Assembly: GCF_025195085.2 (NCBI RefSeq)
Contig: NZ_JANAVY020000013.1
Location: forward strand, 1 to 64,000
Origin: Vibrio intestinalis
Lineage (GTDB): Bacteria; Pseudomonadota; Gammaproteobacteria; Enterobacterales; Vibrionaceae
Direction: 5' to 3'
Length of the DNA stretch: 64,000 nucleotides
Shown here: one piece after another, positions 37,790-47,307 of the stretch
Numbering within the stretch: position 1 is the first letter of the stretch
How the letters are laid out: the number at the start of each line of letters is the position of its first letter
Made by a program: the position numbers and the translations under genes
Notes under the pieces: model-generated
The model's database searches: none
What the model saw: only the letters and a program-made list of their open reading frames with translations
Told to the model about the DNA's origin: nothing

Positions 37790-38464
37790 GATCGTATCTC
37801 TCTATTAATTGAATTAATTTTTATTTCTAAAAACTAATATTTATTTTGTAGGGAATATAAGATGAATTTTTTAATTCATTTCTCTTGTCTGGAATTCATA
37901 TTACCCCTCTCTGGCGGGGGATCTTAGAGGTCAATCACAGTTCGATTTATATTGTATTTGGGTGTTTTTTAGCCGAGGTTAACAATATCTATTCACTGTT
38001 AACAATGCATAAAGTTAAAGGTCTTAGGCTGTTTTTTGGGAAGTTTATGCATTGAATTGACCCGAGAGTGAGCATTCTTGAATAAATGAGAAACTTTATT
38101 CCTATGAAAAACTAGTGTCATTTTAGTCAAAATATGAATATATGCATTTATTCGTGCTAGTTAGTTGATTTCGCGACGCGAATTAATCTTCTGGTAACAA
38201 AAAAAATATCGGCAAATATTACTTTGATCACATATTGAAAATGTCCAAAAAAAGCAGTTTTTGGTGCGTTGAATCTAATCAGATTGGCTGGTGATTATAA
38301 TGGGTTAAATTAAGTGAATGATGCTCGTTATAAATAGCGAATAAAAGTAACTAATTATGCCAAATAATAAAAACCACAAAATTACTGCAAGAAATACCAG
38401 TGAGTTTATTGCTCGATAGTATGAATGTTTAGGTTATTTGATAGCTTGAAAAAGTGGGAATGGG
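37790..38464. promoter_or_regulatory. arcA upstream control region
   Basis: AT-rich DNA without a gene. It carries three palindromic motifs with the look of ARG boxes: TGAATTTTTTAATTCA (about 37873-37888), an inverted pair CAATGCATAAA (38003-38013) / TTTATGCATTG (38044-38054), and GAATATATGCATTTATTC (38136-38153, palindromic at 16 of 18 positions). No -10/-35 pair stands out clearly. Confidence 0.45.
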
Positions 38465-38847
38465 TTAGCCCGTTGTGAATCTAATAACAGTCGCTGCTAT
38501 TGAGCGAAAAGCTCGCCAGCTACAGAACGTTGCCTCAAGCAACGCGCATGCAATAAACGAGATTAAGGGGGGGGAGATTTAGGATCGCAGCGAGAGAAAG
38601 AGGATGTCACTACCTTATCTTGACCAGGTGTAAACATAGGAGCTTTGCCTTAAACGGCCATCTCACTTGGGTAACGGTAAGATGAGTCGAACTTCACTGA
38701 TATGAACAACGCTTTTCTTTTGGTTGTGTTAAACGAACAGGTGTATTTAACGCTAGGAACAGGGGCGCTTAGAGGTTTGCCTTGAGCGTCTAATAATGTG
38801 CCCGAGAAGGGGGATGGCGCGCACGCAAAGCGATAAGCGAGCGGATA
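38465..38847 (-). pseudogene. Broken, protein-like reading frame of unknown function
   Basis: Minus-strand frame open from after a TGA (38848-38850) for 65 codons to a TAA at 38650-38652 (ending SSYRYPSEMAV), then 28 more open codons (GKAPMFTPGQDKVV...) to a run of eight C (38567-38574 as G on the + strand). There a one-base shift opens a further 33 codons (LISFIACALLEATF...IRFTTG) to the stop at 38465. One base added at the C-run and one read-through of TAA would give about 127 residues. No start codon is visible. It has protein-like composition. I have an unverified impression of similar small hypothetical proteins in other vibrios. It may instead be a conserved non-coding element with chance frames. 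Confidence 0.4.
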
Positions 38848-38877
38848 TCAGAGGGGGATTTTACAAAGGTTCAGGTA

Positions 38878-38902
38878 ATAAAAAAGCCGCCCGGAGGCGG
38901 CT
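38878..38902 (-). terminator. Terminator of the YfcC carrier gene
   Basis: AGCCGCC / GGCGGCT stem with a CGGA-type loop, followed on the minus strand by TTTTTTATTAC, 24 bases after the stop. Confidence 0.9.
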
Positions 38903-38926
38903 CAAACTATGCGGTCTACTTAAGGA

Positions 38927-40375
38927 TTAAAGCATTGCGCCTAAGCTAAGTACGATGATGCAGAATACAAGCAAAATACCTAGTAGCGGTGCTACCCATT
39001 TCACCCAGCGTACGTAAGGAACGCGAGCGATTGCTAGACCACCCATTACTACCGCTGATGTAGGAGTAATTAGGTTAACTAGACCAGAAGCAGATTGGTA
39101 AGCAGTGATTACAAGCTCACGACCTACGCCAGCGAAGTCTGCAAGTGGCGCCATGATTGGCATAGTTAGTACCGCTAGACCTGAAGTTGAAGGTACTAGG
39201 AACGATAGTAGAATTTCTAGGAAGAACATTACGTTAATGAATACTACTGACGATAGGCCAGTTACCATTTGCTCTGCAGAGAACAAGATAGTATCAGTGA
39301 TCATACCGCGGTCCATTACTACAACGATACCACGTGCAATACCGATGATTAGTGCTACACCTAGTAGGTCACGTGCACCGTCGATAAAGCTAGACGTGAA
39401 CTCTTCTTCGCTCATGCGAGCTACGATACCGGTTAGGATTGTTGCCGCTAGGAACATCGCAGAGATTTCTGCCATCCACCAACCTGCAACAGATACACCG
39501 TAAATCATCACACCGAAAGATGCAGCGAAGATAGCAAGGATAAGCTTACGAGTACCAGTGAACTCTAGTGAACCAGCATCAGCATTCTTAAGGAAGTGTG
39601 CTTTGTTCTCTTCGTACTTGTCGTAAACGATAGATTTAGTTTGGTCAGCGCGAACCATGCGAGCATAGCGCATTACGTAAGCAACACAGATACCCCAACC
39701 GATAACTAGCATGATAACGCGTAGAACAATACCGTCAGTGAATGGAATGCCTGATGCGTTCGCTGCGATTACCGTTGCAAATGGGTTGATGGTTGAACCT
39801 AGTACACCGATACCAGCACCAAGAAGAACAGTTGCTGCTGCTACTAGAGGGTCAAAGCGAGCTGCCATCATAACAGGTACTAGAAGGGTGTAGAATGGTA
39901 GTGACTCTTCCGCCATACCGTAGATGGTACCGCCTGCGGCAAATAGTGCCATCAGGATAGGAATCATCATTTCTTCACGGCCTTTCAAGCGGTCTGTGAC
40001 TCGCTCGATACCCGCATCGATAGCGCCTGTTTTAGTAACAAGACCTAGGAAACCACCGATAATAAGGATGAATAGTGAAACGTCGATTGCTGCCGCTTCA
40101 TAAGAGTTGTGGTCGTAGAAACCATCGATTGGCGCCAACAAGACATCGATAACGCCTTGTGGGTTGCCTTCAACGGCTTGGTAAGTACCAGTTACTGGAA
40201 CTTCACGGCCTAAGTCTTCGTTCATTGCACGGTCATATTGACCAGCAGGAACGATCCAAGTCATTAGAGCAACTAGGGCGATTAGAACAAATAAAATGGT
40301 GTATGCGGAAGGGAACTTAAAGTTGGCGAAGAAGCCGCCTTTTTTCTCTTCATTTTGTACAGTCTGGGTTGTCAT
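38927..40375 (-). CDS. YfcC-family carrier, probable arginine/ornithine exchanger
   Basis: 482 residues with about 12-13 membrane segments after a cytoplasmic N-terminus (MTTQTVQNEEKKGGFFANFK). It has the YfcC/DcuC-like halves each ending in re-entrant regions: GSTINPFATVIAANASG and ITPTSAVVMGG. No biochemical substrate is settled for YfcC. Its place next to arcACB suggests arginine/ornithine antiport (inference), the role filled by ArcD in other organisms. A 489-base upstream region separates it from dcuA. Confidence 0.82.
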   Translation of the reverse strand: MTTQTVQNEEKKGGFFANFKFPSAYTILFVLIALVALMTWIVPAGQYDRAMNEDLGREVPVTGTYQAVEGNPQGVIDVLLAPIDGFYDHNSYEAAAIDVSLFILIIGGFLGLVTKTGAIDAGIERVTDRLKGREEMMIPILMALFAAGGTIYGMAEESLPFYTLLVPVMMAARFDPLVAAATVLLGAGIGVLGSTINPFATVIAANASGIPFTDGIVLRVIMLVIGWGICVAYVMRYARMVRADQTKSIVYDKYEENKAHFLKNADAGSLEFTGTRKLILAIFAASFGVMIYGVSVAGWWMAEISAMFLAATILTGIVARMSEEEFTSSFIDGARDLLGVALIIGIARGIVVVMDRGMITDTILFSAEQMVTGLSSVVFINVMFFLEILLSFLVPSTSGLAVLTMPIMAPLADFAGVGRELVITAYQSASGLVNLITPTSAVVMGGLAIARVPYVRWVKWVAPLLGILLVFCIIVLSLGAML

Positions 40376-40864
40376 GGCTATCTCCTTACTTTTATACGAA
40401 ATAAAAGTGAATCAGCGACTAATAGGTATAGTTATAAAAATTAAATAACCGATAAGTTATTAACTTTTGTTATTGGAATATATTAAATATCAATGAGCTT
40501 AATTATTAAAATAATCTGCTTGGTCGATATTGTAAGAGGTGATTGAAACCGTAACTTTGGTGATCTTCACAAAAAAATAGCCCATATTTTTTGAGTTGAG
40601 GTTTTAAGGTTTTTACTAGGGTTAATTGGTTAATTTATTGGGATTTATATGCTTGAGAGTCTATGTGCTACACGCTCATTAGGGCAGTTTTTGCGGACTT
40701 AGGAATAAAGTGGGAATTTTATTCATTTATATTGAATAGTGCTATTAATTGAACTTTTGAGCATGTTTTTGACTAATGTCAAAAATGCAGTGTGATCCAG
40801 ATATTTTTACGCTGAGTGAAATAAAAAAGGAGCCGCAGCTCCTTTTCTGTTACAGCGATGAGTT
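40376..40864. other. Gap between the YfcC carrier and dcuA
   Basis: 489 AT-rich bases without a gene. The dcuA terminator is at 40822-40846; the rest is the promoter region of the YfcC carrier. I see no clear operator. TATTAAATATCAATGAG near 40488 is a partial FNR-like half-site at best. Confidence 0.4.
40822..40846 (-). terminator. Terminator of dcuA
   Basis: AAAAGGAGC-CGCA-GCTCCTTTT, flanked by A and T runs, 19 bases beyond the dcuA stop. Confidence 0.9.
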
Positions 40865-42172
40865 CTATATCAATAGACCACCAAAAGCGAAGCCAAGTGC
40901 CACGGCTGAACCAATGGTTGCAACGCCAGGAATAAAGAATGGGTGGTTGAACACGTACTTACCGATACGGGTAGACCCCGTGTCGTCCATCTCTACCGCC
41001 GCAAGCAGCGTTGGGTAGGTTGGTAATACGAATAACGCACTCACAGCCGCAAAAGAAGCGACTGCAGTTAGAGGCGCAACACCAATTGCTAGGGCAGCCG
41101 GCATCAAGGCTACCGTGGTTGCACCTTGCGAGTAGAGCAGCATAGAAGCAAAGAATAGTACTAACGCTAGCATCCATGGGTAATCAGCAAGTAGTTCGCC
41201 CGCGACGTCTTTAATTGCATCTACGTGAGCATTAACGAATGTCGCGCCAAGCCATGCAACACCTAATACGCACACACAAGCTGTCATACCTGAGCGGAAT
41301 GTGCTGGCAGCTGGGATTTTGTTGGCATCAATTTTAGTAAACAGAACAATTGCTGCCGCGGCCGCTAACATCACTGTCATGATCGCTTCGTTACGGCCAA
41401 GTGCAGGGTTTTCAATTAGACCGACTGATTTTGAAATCGCTGCGGCGTAGCACACCACCATGGCAATCGCAGCTAAGAAAATGAACGTGGCTGTTTTTGC
41501 TGTCGGCAAAAGTTCACGTTTCTTTTCCGAAGCCAGCTTGATCAAGCCTTGCTCTAGACGCTGCTGATAAACAGGATCGTCTTTTAGCTCGCTACCCATA
41601 AAGTTTGCAACAAACGCACCAACCATACAGGCGATAAAAGTGGTTGGGATACAAACAGCCAATAGCGTTAAGTAATCAACCCCTTTTGGCGCAAGCATCG
41701 CAGCAAACGCCACAACTGCAGCCGAAATTGGCGAAGCCGTAATGGCGATCTGTGATGCTACAACCGCAATAGACAGTGGACGCGATGGGCGCACACCTTG
41801 GCCTTTAGCGACTTCTGCAATCACAGGCAGCGTAGAAAACGCCGTATGACCTGTACCAGCCATCAAAGTCATCAAGAAGGTGACAATTGGCGCGTAAAAG
41901 GTGATGCGCTTAGGATTCTTGCGCAAAAAGTTTTCCGCCACTTGTACCAACCAATCCATACCGCCAGCAACTTGCATTGCTGCGATTGCGGTGATGACTG
42001 ACATAATAATTAAAATCACGTCTACCGGAATAAACGCTTGGCTTGTTGGTACGCCTAAGCCTAGTGACAAGGCGATTACGCCCGCACCACCGGCAAAGCC
42101 GATACCAATTCCCCCGATTCGTGCCCCGATAAAAATAAAGAGCAGAACCACTAACAGCTCGACAGCTACCAT
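40865..42172 (-). CDS. dcuA: Anaerobic C4-dicarboxylate transporter DcuA
   Basis: 435 residues with about 10-12 membrane segments; similar to E. coli DcuA from end to end (GARIGGIGIGFAGG, FAGTGH-like MAGTGHTAFSTLPVIAEVAK, ITASPISAAVV, MDDTGSTRIGKYVFNHPFF; each quoted in part). It exchanges aspartate or fumarate for succinate in anaerobic growth. It is downstream of aspA on the same strand, as in E. coli, but with a strong terminator in the gap, so it probably has a promoter of its own as well. GAGGG precedes the ATG. Confidence 0.95.
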   Translation of the reverse strand: MVAVELLVVLLFIFIGARIGGIGIGFAGGAGVIALSLGLGVPTSQAFIPVDVILIIMSVITAIAAMQVAGGMDWLVQVAENFLRKNPKRITFYAPIVTFLMTLMAGTGHTAFSTLPVIAEVAKGQGVRPSRPLSIAVVASQIAITASPISAAVVAFAAMLAPKGVDYLTLLAVCIPTTFIACMVGAFVANFMGSELKDDPVYQQRLEQGLIKLASEKKRELLPTAKTATFIFLAAIAMVVCYAAAISKSVGLIENPALGRNEAIMTVMLAAAAAIVLFTKIDANKIPAASTFRSGMTACVCVLGVAWLGATFVNAHVDAIKDVAGELLADYPWMLALVLFFASMLLYSQGATTVALMPAALAIGVAPLTAVASFAAVSALFVLPTYPTLLAAVEMDDTGSTRIGKYVFNHPFFIPGVATIGSAVALGFAFGGLLI

Positions 42173-42304
42173 AAATGACCCTCAAATTGTAATCAGCCTA
42201 CTTACACGTCAAGTGTAGACTGGTCGTGATGGCTCTATATCCTTATAAGTATTTGGCGCAATGTATAGGCTGCCATCACGGTGAAGCGCAAAATATTCAG
42301 CGCT

Positions 42305-42330
42305 AAAAAAGGGCCCCGTTTGGGGCCCTC
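42305..42330 (-). terminator. Terminator between aspA and dcuA
   Basis: On the minus strand AGGGCCCC-AAA-CGGGGCCCT followed by T6. It is very GC-rich and would uncouple aspA from dcuA. Confidence 0.92.
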
Positions 42331-42340
42331 CTTGGTAATG

Positions 42341-43780
42341 TTATTCGTAACGTTTGGCTTTATACGTCGGATGCATGAAGTTTTCAACGGAAAGAATGTC
42401 ATCCAGCTCTTCTTCAGTGAGTAGTCCTCGCTCAAGCACTACTTCACGTACGCTCTTACCGGTTTCCGCACAAATCTTACCTACGATGTCACCTTCGTGG
42501 TGGCCAATGTATGGGTTTAGGTAAGTAACGATACCGATAGAGTTGTATACGTAGCCTTCACACACTTCTTTGTTCACAGTGATGCCGCTAACACACTTGT
42601 CGCGTAGGTTCACACATGCGTTTGAAAGAATCGATAGTGATTCAAACATGCTTTGTGCAATCACTGGCTCCATTACGTTTAGCTGTAGCTGACCGCCTTC
42701 TGCTGCGAATGAAATTGTGTTGTCGTTACCAAGTACTTTGAAACACACTTGGTTTACAACTTCTGGCACTACTGGGTTAACTTTTGCTGGCATGATAGAA
42801 GAACCCGCTTGAAGCTCAGGTAGGTTCAATTCATTTAGGCCAGAACGAGGACCAGAAGAAAGCAGACGTAGGTCGTTACAGATCTTAGACAGTTTAACCG
42901 CTAGGCGTTTAAGCGCGCCGTGGGTCATTACGTATGCACCACAGTCAGATGTTGCTTCGATTAGGTCTTCTGCTGGTACAACTTCAAGGCCGGTTACTTC
43001 TGCAAGGTGTTTAACCGCTAAGCCTTGGTAACCTGCTGGAGCGTTTAGACCAGTACCGATTGCCGTTGCACCTAGGTTGATCTCAAGCAGTAGCTTAGAC
43101 GTGTATTCAAGTGCGCGAATTTCTTCGTTAAGCGTTACCGCCCAAGCGTGGAACTCCTGACCCACAGTCATTGGCACTGCGTCTTGAAGCTGAGTACGAC
43201 CCATCTTAAGAACGTCTTTGAACTCTTGGCTTTTATCTTCGAATGAGCCTTTTAGGTATTCAATCGCTTCAATCAGTTTTTGTACGCTGTTGTATACCGC
43301 AATACGGAAGCCCGTTGGGTAAGCACAGTTAGTCGATTGGCTCTTATTCACATGGTCATTTGGGTTTACTAGGTGGTATTCACCTTTTGCTTTGCCCATT
43401 AGCTCAAGGGCAAGGTTAGCGATAACCTCGTTGGTGTTCATGTTCACTGATGTACCAGCGCCGCCTTGGAACACGTCAGATGGGAACTGATCCATGCACT
43501 TGCCAGTTTCAAGCATTAAGTCACATGCTTCGATGATGTAGTTGGCTACATCTTTAGGAATTGCGCCCAACTCTTTGTTAGCAAGAGCCGCAGCTTTTTT
43601 GGTCATTACCATGCCACGTACAAATTCAGGTACGTCAGAGATAGTAACGTTAGAAATGTTGAAGTTTTCGATTGCGCGTAGAGTGTGAATGCCGTAGTAC
43701 GCGTCTGCCGGAACGTGACGTTGACCTAATAGATCTTCTTCAATGCGAGTGGCTGCTTTGTTTTCAGTGGTTGTAGCCAT
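42341..43780 (-). CDS. aspA: Aspartate ammonia-lyase
   Basis: 479 residues. Converts aspartate to fumarate and ammonia. The fumarase/aspartase superfamily signature [12 protein letters not shown] is present with the catalytic serine loop, along with [17 protein letters not shown] and SQSTN. AAGGATCCACCT precedes the ATG. With DcuA it supplies fumarate as an electron acceptor in anaerobic growth. Reads away from the adjacent diguanylate cyclase's end. Confidence 0.97.
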   Translation of the reverse strand: MATTTENKAATRIEEDLLGQRHVPADAYYGIHTLRAIENFNISNVTISDVPEFVRGMVMTKKAAALANKELGAIPKDVANYIIEACDLMLETGKCMDQFPSDVFQGGAGTSVNMNTNEVIANLALELMGKAKGEYHLVNPNDHVNKSQSTNCAYPTGFRIAVYNSVQKLIEAIEYLKGSFEDKSQEFKDVLKMGRTQLQDAVPMTVGQEFHAWAVTLNEEIRALEYTSKLLLEINLGATAIGTGLNAPAGYQGLAVKHLAEVTGLEVVPAEDLIEATSDCGAYVMTHGALKRLAVKLSKICNDLRLLSSGPRSGLNELNLPELQAGSSIMPAKVNPVVPEVVNQVCFKVLGNDNTISFAAEGGQLQLNVMEPVIAQSMFESLSILSNACVNLRDKCVSGITVNKEVCEGYVYNSIGIVTYLNPYIGHHEGDIVGKICAETGKSVREVVLERGLLTEEELDDILSVENFMHPTYKAKRYE

Positions 43781-44006
43781 AGGTGGATCCTTAGAGAATT
43801 ATTCTGATAATAAACGTTGTTATTAGCCATTTCTGCAAGTAAGAATCCATTCGTCAGAGTGTTTGGCTGGAAAATCCGTCCTGACTTATGTGGCACATGA
43901 TACTGTACTTTGCGCATAAAAATAGTAAGTGGATCACTATTTAAGTCAAAGGAATGAAAATAATTTCATCGCATGAGATAGGTGTCCGATTGCTAACGAA
44001 TAATTG

Positions 44007-45932
44007 TTAGGCAGAGCTGTTGCCAATCGGCGTGACATTAGAGGCAGAGTGACTGATTACACAGTTGCGGCCACAATGTTTGGCTTGATATAGCGCGCTA
44101 TCGGCATTGTTAAAGCTAGCTTGCCAGTCGGTTTCCATTTGCGCCACGCCAACACTGATCGTCAAAGTAAACTCAGCGGAGTGGTCAATCGCATTACTGA
44201 TGCGGCTCATTAGTTGGTTTGCTTGTTCTGCGGTTGTGTGGTGTAGCAATACCGCAAACTCATCGCCACCAATGCGGGCAATTTCATCGGTTTCTCTGAC
44301 TGATTGTTTGAGCTTAGCGGCAAGGTACATGATCACTTGGTCACCATAGTTGTGGCCTTTGCTGTCGTTGACTTGCTTGAAGTTATCAATGTCGATAATC
44401 GCAAGACAGCTGACTGGGTGATCTGGGTAGCGCGTGAGTAAGCGACAATGTTTGATCAGTAGTGACTCAAACTTACGCTTGTTCCAAAGCAATGTTGCTG
44501 GGTCTCGCTCTGTTAGATCTTTTAGCTGCGCAATGCGGTTGTGGTGTTCTGAGATGTCGGTAAACGAAAGCACGTAGTAGTCGCTGGTGGTTTGGCCTTT
44601 GGTTTTATTTAGAGTGCGATTGAGCGGACGAATCTCAGTCTCGCACGCCACAACCTCCATCTGTTGATTGAATAGCTCTAATACGCCTTTCCAATCGCCT
44701 TTTTCCTGTAACTGTTGTTTTATCTGTTGCCATTTACTCTGCTCTCTGAGGAAGTGGCGCAGTCGCTTACCTAACAGCTGATGGTGATTAAAATGCGTCA
44801 GCTCTAAAAAGCGCGTATTGGCACGAATAAGATTAAAGTGGCTATCGGTTAGCAATATTGCGTTACTGTTCTCGACCATTAAATCGGAGAAGGCTTGATT
44901 GAGTTGTTTGCTTTGATAGAACTCAAGCATGGCAGCAAGAGTCATCGAAAGCAGGCCAAGCACCAACCAAACGATGACTAGCTCAGGTCGAGCGATAGCC
45001 AGTTGGTTTTCTACATTGCTCGCCAATAGCGATGCTGGGTAGAGTGTGATTAAGGTGAGTCCGTCGATTTGAGCAAACAGCGGCGTTTGGATATGACGGA
45101 AGATATAGAGTCCATCGGTAGTATTGATGCTGCCAAAAGGTTTTTGACTGTCTTGAATGGCTTGCCAAAGCTCTGGTTGTTCGGTGGGAATGGCAAATTG
45201 ACGGCGCGACTCAATCAGATGACCAAACAGTCTTGAGGTATCGCTACTGAGAATGTAGTAGCCCGATTGGTCGATAAAACTTACCGGTAAGCCTTGGCTG
45301 TTTTGAGTGATTTCTTGCACGACTTGCAGCACGTCGAGGTTGGCAATGAAGTAACCCATCCGCGCTTCCCCTTCTATTGGGTAGATAACGCGAAACCCCG
45401 GCTTGTAAGGTAATACGACTTTGCCAAACTCATACTCTAAGTCTAACCCTACATGGCCCGTCTGATCGCTGCGCAGACGCAGGGCGTATTGAAAGTAGTC
45501 TCGATGGGCTTTGTTTTGCAACTGATCTCTAGGCACGATGTAGGGGCTTTTTGCCGTGTGAGGGAAGTCCACTCGGATAACTTCTTGCCCATCATTATTG
45601 AGGTATCGCAGCTGATCAAAACGAGATGAGTTGAGTGAAGTGATAAACCATTGTTTCTCTAAGTAGTGCTGTAAATTGGTCTGCTCATGCAGAGCGAAAT
45701 CATACAGCAGCGAAGAGTGGCCTATCTCATACAGTGTTTTATCTATTTCGGAGTAGATACGCGCAGCTCTTTCATCCACGTAGGATAGAAACTGCAAACC
45801 TTGGATTTGCAGTTGTTGTAGCTGTTCGTCTTGGGTCTTATTGCTCAAATACCAGTAATAGAGAAGAGGAATGAGTGTCAAAGCCAACCACAAAACCAGC
45901 ATTTTCCGTGCAATGCGAAATACTCGTCTCAT
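44007..45932 (-). CDS. Membrane diguanylate cyclase (dCache-PAS-GGDEF)
   Basis: 641 residues. A membrane segment near 10-28 and another near 315-335 enclose a periplasmic sensing domain of about 285 residues, dCache-like. A PAS domain (about 345-470) and a GGDEF domain follow. The active site GGDEF is near residue 554 and the I-site RETD is five residues before it, so it should be an active, feedback-inhibited c-di-GMP synthase. The ligand is unknown. Divergent from fxsA. Confidence 0.9.
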   Translation of the reverse strand: MRRVFRIARKMLVLWLALTLIPLLYYWYLSNKTQDEQLQQLQIQGLQFLSYVDERAARIYSEIDKTLYEIGHSSLLYDFALHEQTNLQHYLEKQWFITSLNSSRFDQLRYLNNDGQEVIRVDFPHTAKSPYIVPRDQLQNKAHRDYFQYALRLRSDQTGHVGLDLEYEFGKVVLPYKPGFRVIYPIEGEARMGYFIANLDVLQVVQEITQNSQGLPVSFIDQSGYYILSSDTSRLFGHLIESRRQFAIPTEQPELWQAIQDSQKPFGSINTTDGLYIFRHIQTPLFAQIDGLTLITLYPASLLASNVENQLAIARPELVIVWLVLGLLSMTLAAMLEFYQSKQLNQAFSDLMVENSNAILLTDSHFNLIRANTRFLELTHFNHHQLLGKRLRHFLREQSKWQQIKQQLQEKGDWKGVLELFNQQMEVVACETEIRPLNRTLNKTKGQTTSDYYVLSFTDISEHHNRIAQLKDLTERDPATLLWNKRKFESLLIKHCRLLTRYPDHPVSCLAIIDIDNFKQVNDSKGHNYGDQVIMYLAAKLKQSVRETDEIARIGGDEFAVLLHHTTAEQANQLMSRISNAIDHSAEFTLTISVGVAQMETDWQASFNNADSALYQAKHCGRNCVISHSASNVTPIGNSSA

Positions 45933-46075
45933 AATATGTGTGATGTTTTATATTGTTTTCTTATACCGTAGGCCAGTCTGAACCCTTTTTCAATTAACTT
46001 TGTAACATTTCTATAGGTATAAAACTTGTCGGCTTAGAGGGTTAGTTGTAGTGTGTAACTAACAAAGGAGGGCGT

Positions 46076-46618
46076 GTGTTTCCTATCTTATTATTACTGT
46101 TTATTTTTGTACCGATTATTGAGATTGGCCTGTTTATCCAAGTGGGCGGGTTTCTAGGCTTATGGCCAACCATTGCATTGGTTTTGATTACCGCGTTTGT
46201 CGGTGCTTCTCTGGTGCGCAGCCAAGGGCTACAAACATTGATGAGCGTGCAAACGCGCTTGCAACAGGGTGAGCTTCCAGCTCAACAGATTTTCGAAGGT
46301 GTCATGCTGGCGGTTGCAGGCGTATTGCTGCTGACTCCCGGTTTTATGACTGATGCGTTGGGTATGTTAGTACTACTGCCTATGCCGCGCGCAGCAATTG
46401 CGAAATATTTGATGAGCAAAATGGTGGTGAAATCGGTTGGTGGAAACTTCCAAGGCGGCGGTTTCTATGGTGGCGGCTTTCAAGGTGGTCAGCAAGGACC
46501 ATTTGACCAAGACCCATTCCAATCGAATCCATTTGATAAAAAAGAGGATGGTAACACCTTCGAAGGTGAATACGAGCGTAAAGACGATGATGACAACGAT
46601 CATCCACGCTTAAAGTAA
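46076..46618 (+). CDS. fxsA: FxsA family membrane protein
   Basis: 180 residues from a GTG with AAAGGAGGGC directly before it. Four hydrophobic segments (about 2-50 and 75-100) match FxsA, known in E. coli for easing F-plasmid exclusion of phage T7. The C-terminal tail is a low-complexity Gly/Phe/Gln stretch (GGGFYGGGFQGGQQG) and ends in acidic and basic residues. Native function is unknown. Single gene ending in a shared terminator. Confidence 0.88.
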   Translation: MFPILLLLFIFVPIIEIGLFIQVGGFLGLWPTIALVLITAFVGASLVRSQGLQTLMSVQTRLQQGELPAQQIFEGVMLAVAGVLLLTPGFMTDALGMLVLLPMPRAAIAKYLMSKMVVKSVGGNFQGGGFYGGGFQGGQQGPFDQDPFQSNPFDKKEDGNTFEGEYERKDDDDNDHPRLK

Positions 46619-46632
46619 TCGGATTTTGAATA

Positions 46633-46660
46633 GTAAAAAGGGCGCATTGCGCCCTTTTTT
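46633..46660. terminator. Bidirectional terminator between fxsA and trmL
   Basis: AAAAGGGCGC-ATT-GCGCCCTTTTTT, flanked by A and T runs. Confidence 0.93.
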
Positions 46661-46678
46661 GTGTTTGGAGAGTCGAGC

Positions 46679-47155
46679 TTACTGCGCGCCGTTAAAACCA
46701 AACTGTCGCCACGCTTCATAAGCAATAATAGCCACCGCGTTAGAAAGGTTTAAGCTGCGTGCATCTGGCATCATCGGGATGCGGATACGTTGCTCCATTG
46801 GCAGGCTTTCAATTACTTCAGCAGGTAAGCCGCGTGTCTCTGGGCCAAACAACAATACGTCACCTTGTTGGTAGCTAGGATCAACATGATGGCCTGTGGT
46901 TTTTGTGGTGCAGGCAAACAGGCGGAAATCGCCATCACGCTGTTGTAAATATTCGATAAACGCTTGGTAATTTTTATGGCGTTTCACTCGCGCAAGGTCA
47001 TGATAATCCAACCCAGCACGACGAACCTTTTTCTCTTCTAAGTCAAAACCTAGCGGCTCAATCAAGTGCAAGTTTGCGCCGCAGTTAGCGCATAAACGGA
47101 TAATGTTGCCGGTGTTTGGGGCGATTTCTGGTTCGTACAGTGCAATATCAAACAT
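46679..47155 (-). CDS. trmL: tRNA (cytidine/uridine-34-2'-O)-methyltransferase
   Basis: 158 residues, SPOUT family. It methylates the wobble ribose of tRNA-Leu species. Motifs: [23 protein letters not shown] (quoted in part: [12 protein letters not shown]), [10 protein letters not shown] and [18 protein letters not shown] (in part: [10 protein letters not shown]), which form the trefoil-knot SAM site. Length equals E. coli TrmL (YibK). Confidence 0.96.
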   Translation of the reverse strand: MFDIALYEPEIAPNTGNIIRLCANCGANLHLIEPLGFDLEEKKVRRAGLDYHDLARVKRHKNYQAFIEYLQQRDGDFRLFACTTKTTGHHVDPSYQQGDVLLFGPETRGLPAEVIESLPMEQRIRIPMMPDARSLNLSNAVAIIAYEAWRQFGFNGAQ

Positions 47156-47307
47156 AGAAGCATTCTACCTATTCAAAACTGGCAAGGAGTATACCCTTAA
47201 TTGAACTAAAGCGTCAGGGTGAGTCGGTATGAAAGTGTGTCGAGAGATAGGCGCTGAGGATGGCAAGGCAATCTCAGCGCCATAAAAGATGGGTGAGTAC
47301 GGGAGGG

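Noticed and set aside
38220..38245. FNR box at TTTGATCACATATTGAAA upstream of arcA
   Set aside because: Only one good half-site; the second half and spacing do not match TTGAT-N4-ATCAA.
38663..38698. Peptide SEVRLILPLPK resembling the end of a histidine kinase
   Set aside because: Only 12 codons, with a stop shortly upstream. The neighbouring frame over the same bases is open for 65 codons, so this is likely chance.
46440..46600. Gly/Phe-rich low-complexity tail of FxsA as a phase-separating or repeat domain
   Set aside because: Such tails are common in FxsA proteins; no tandem repeat of constant unit is present.
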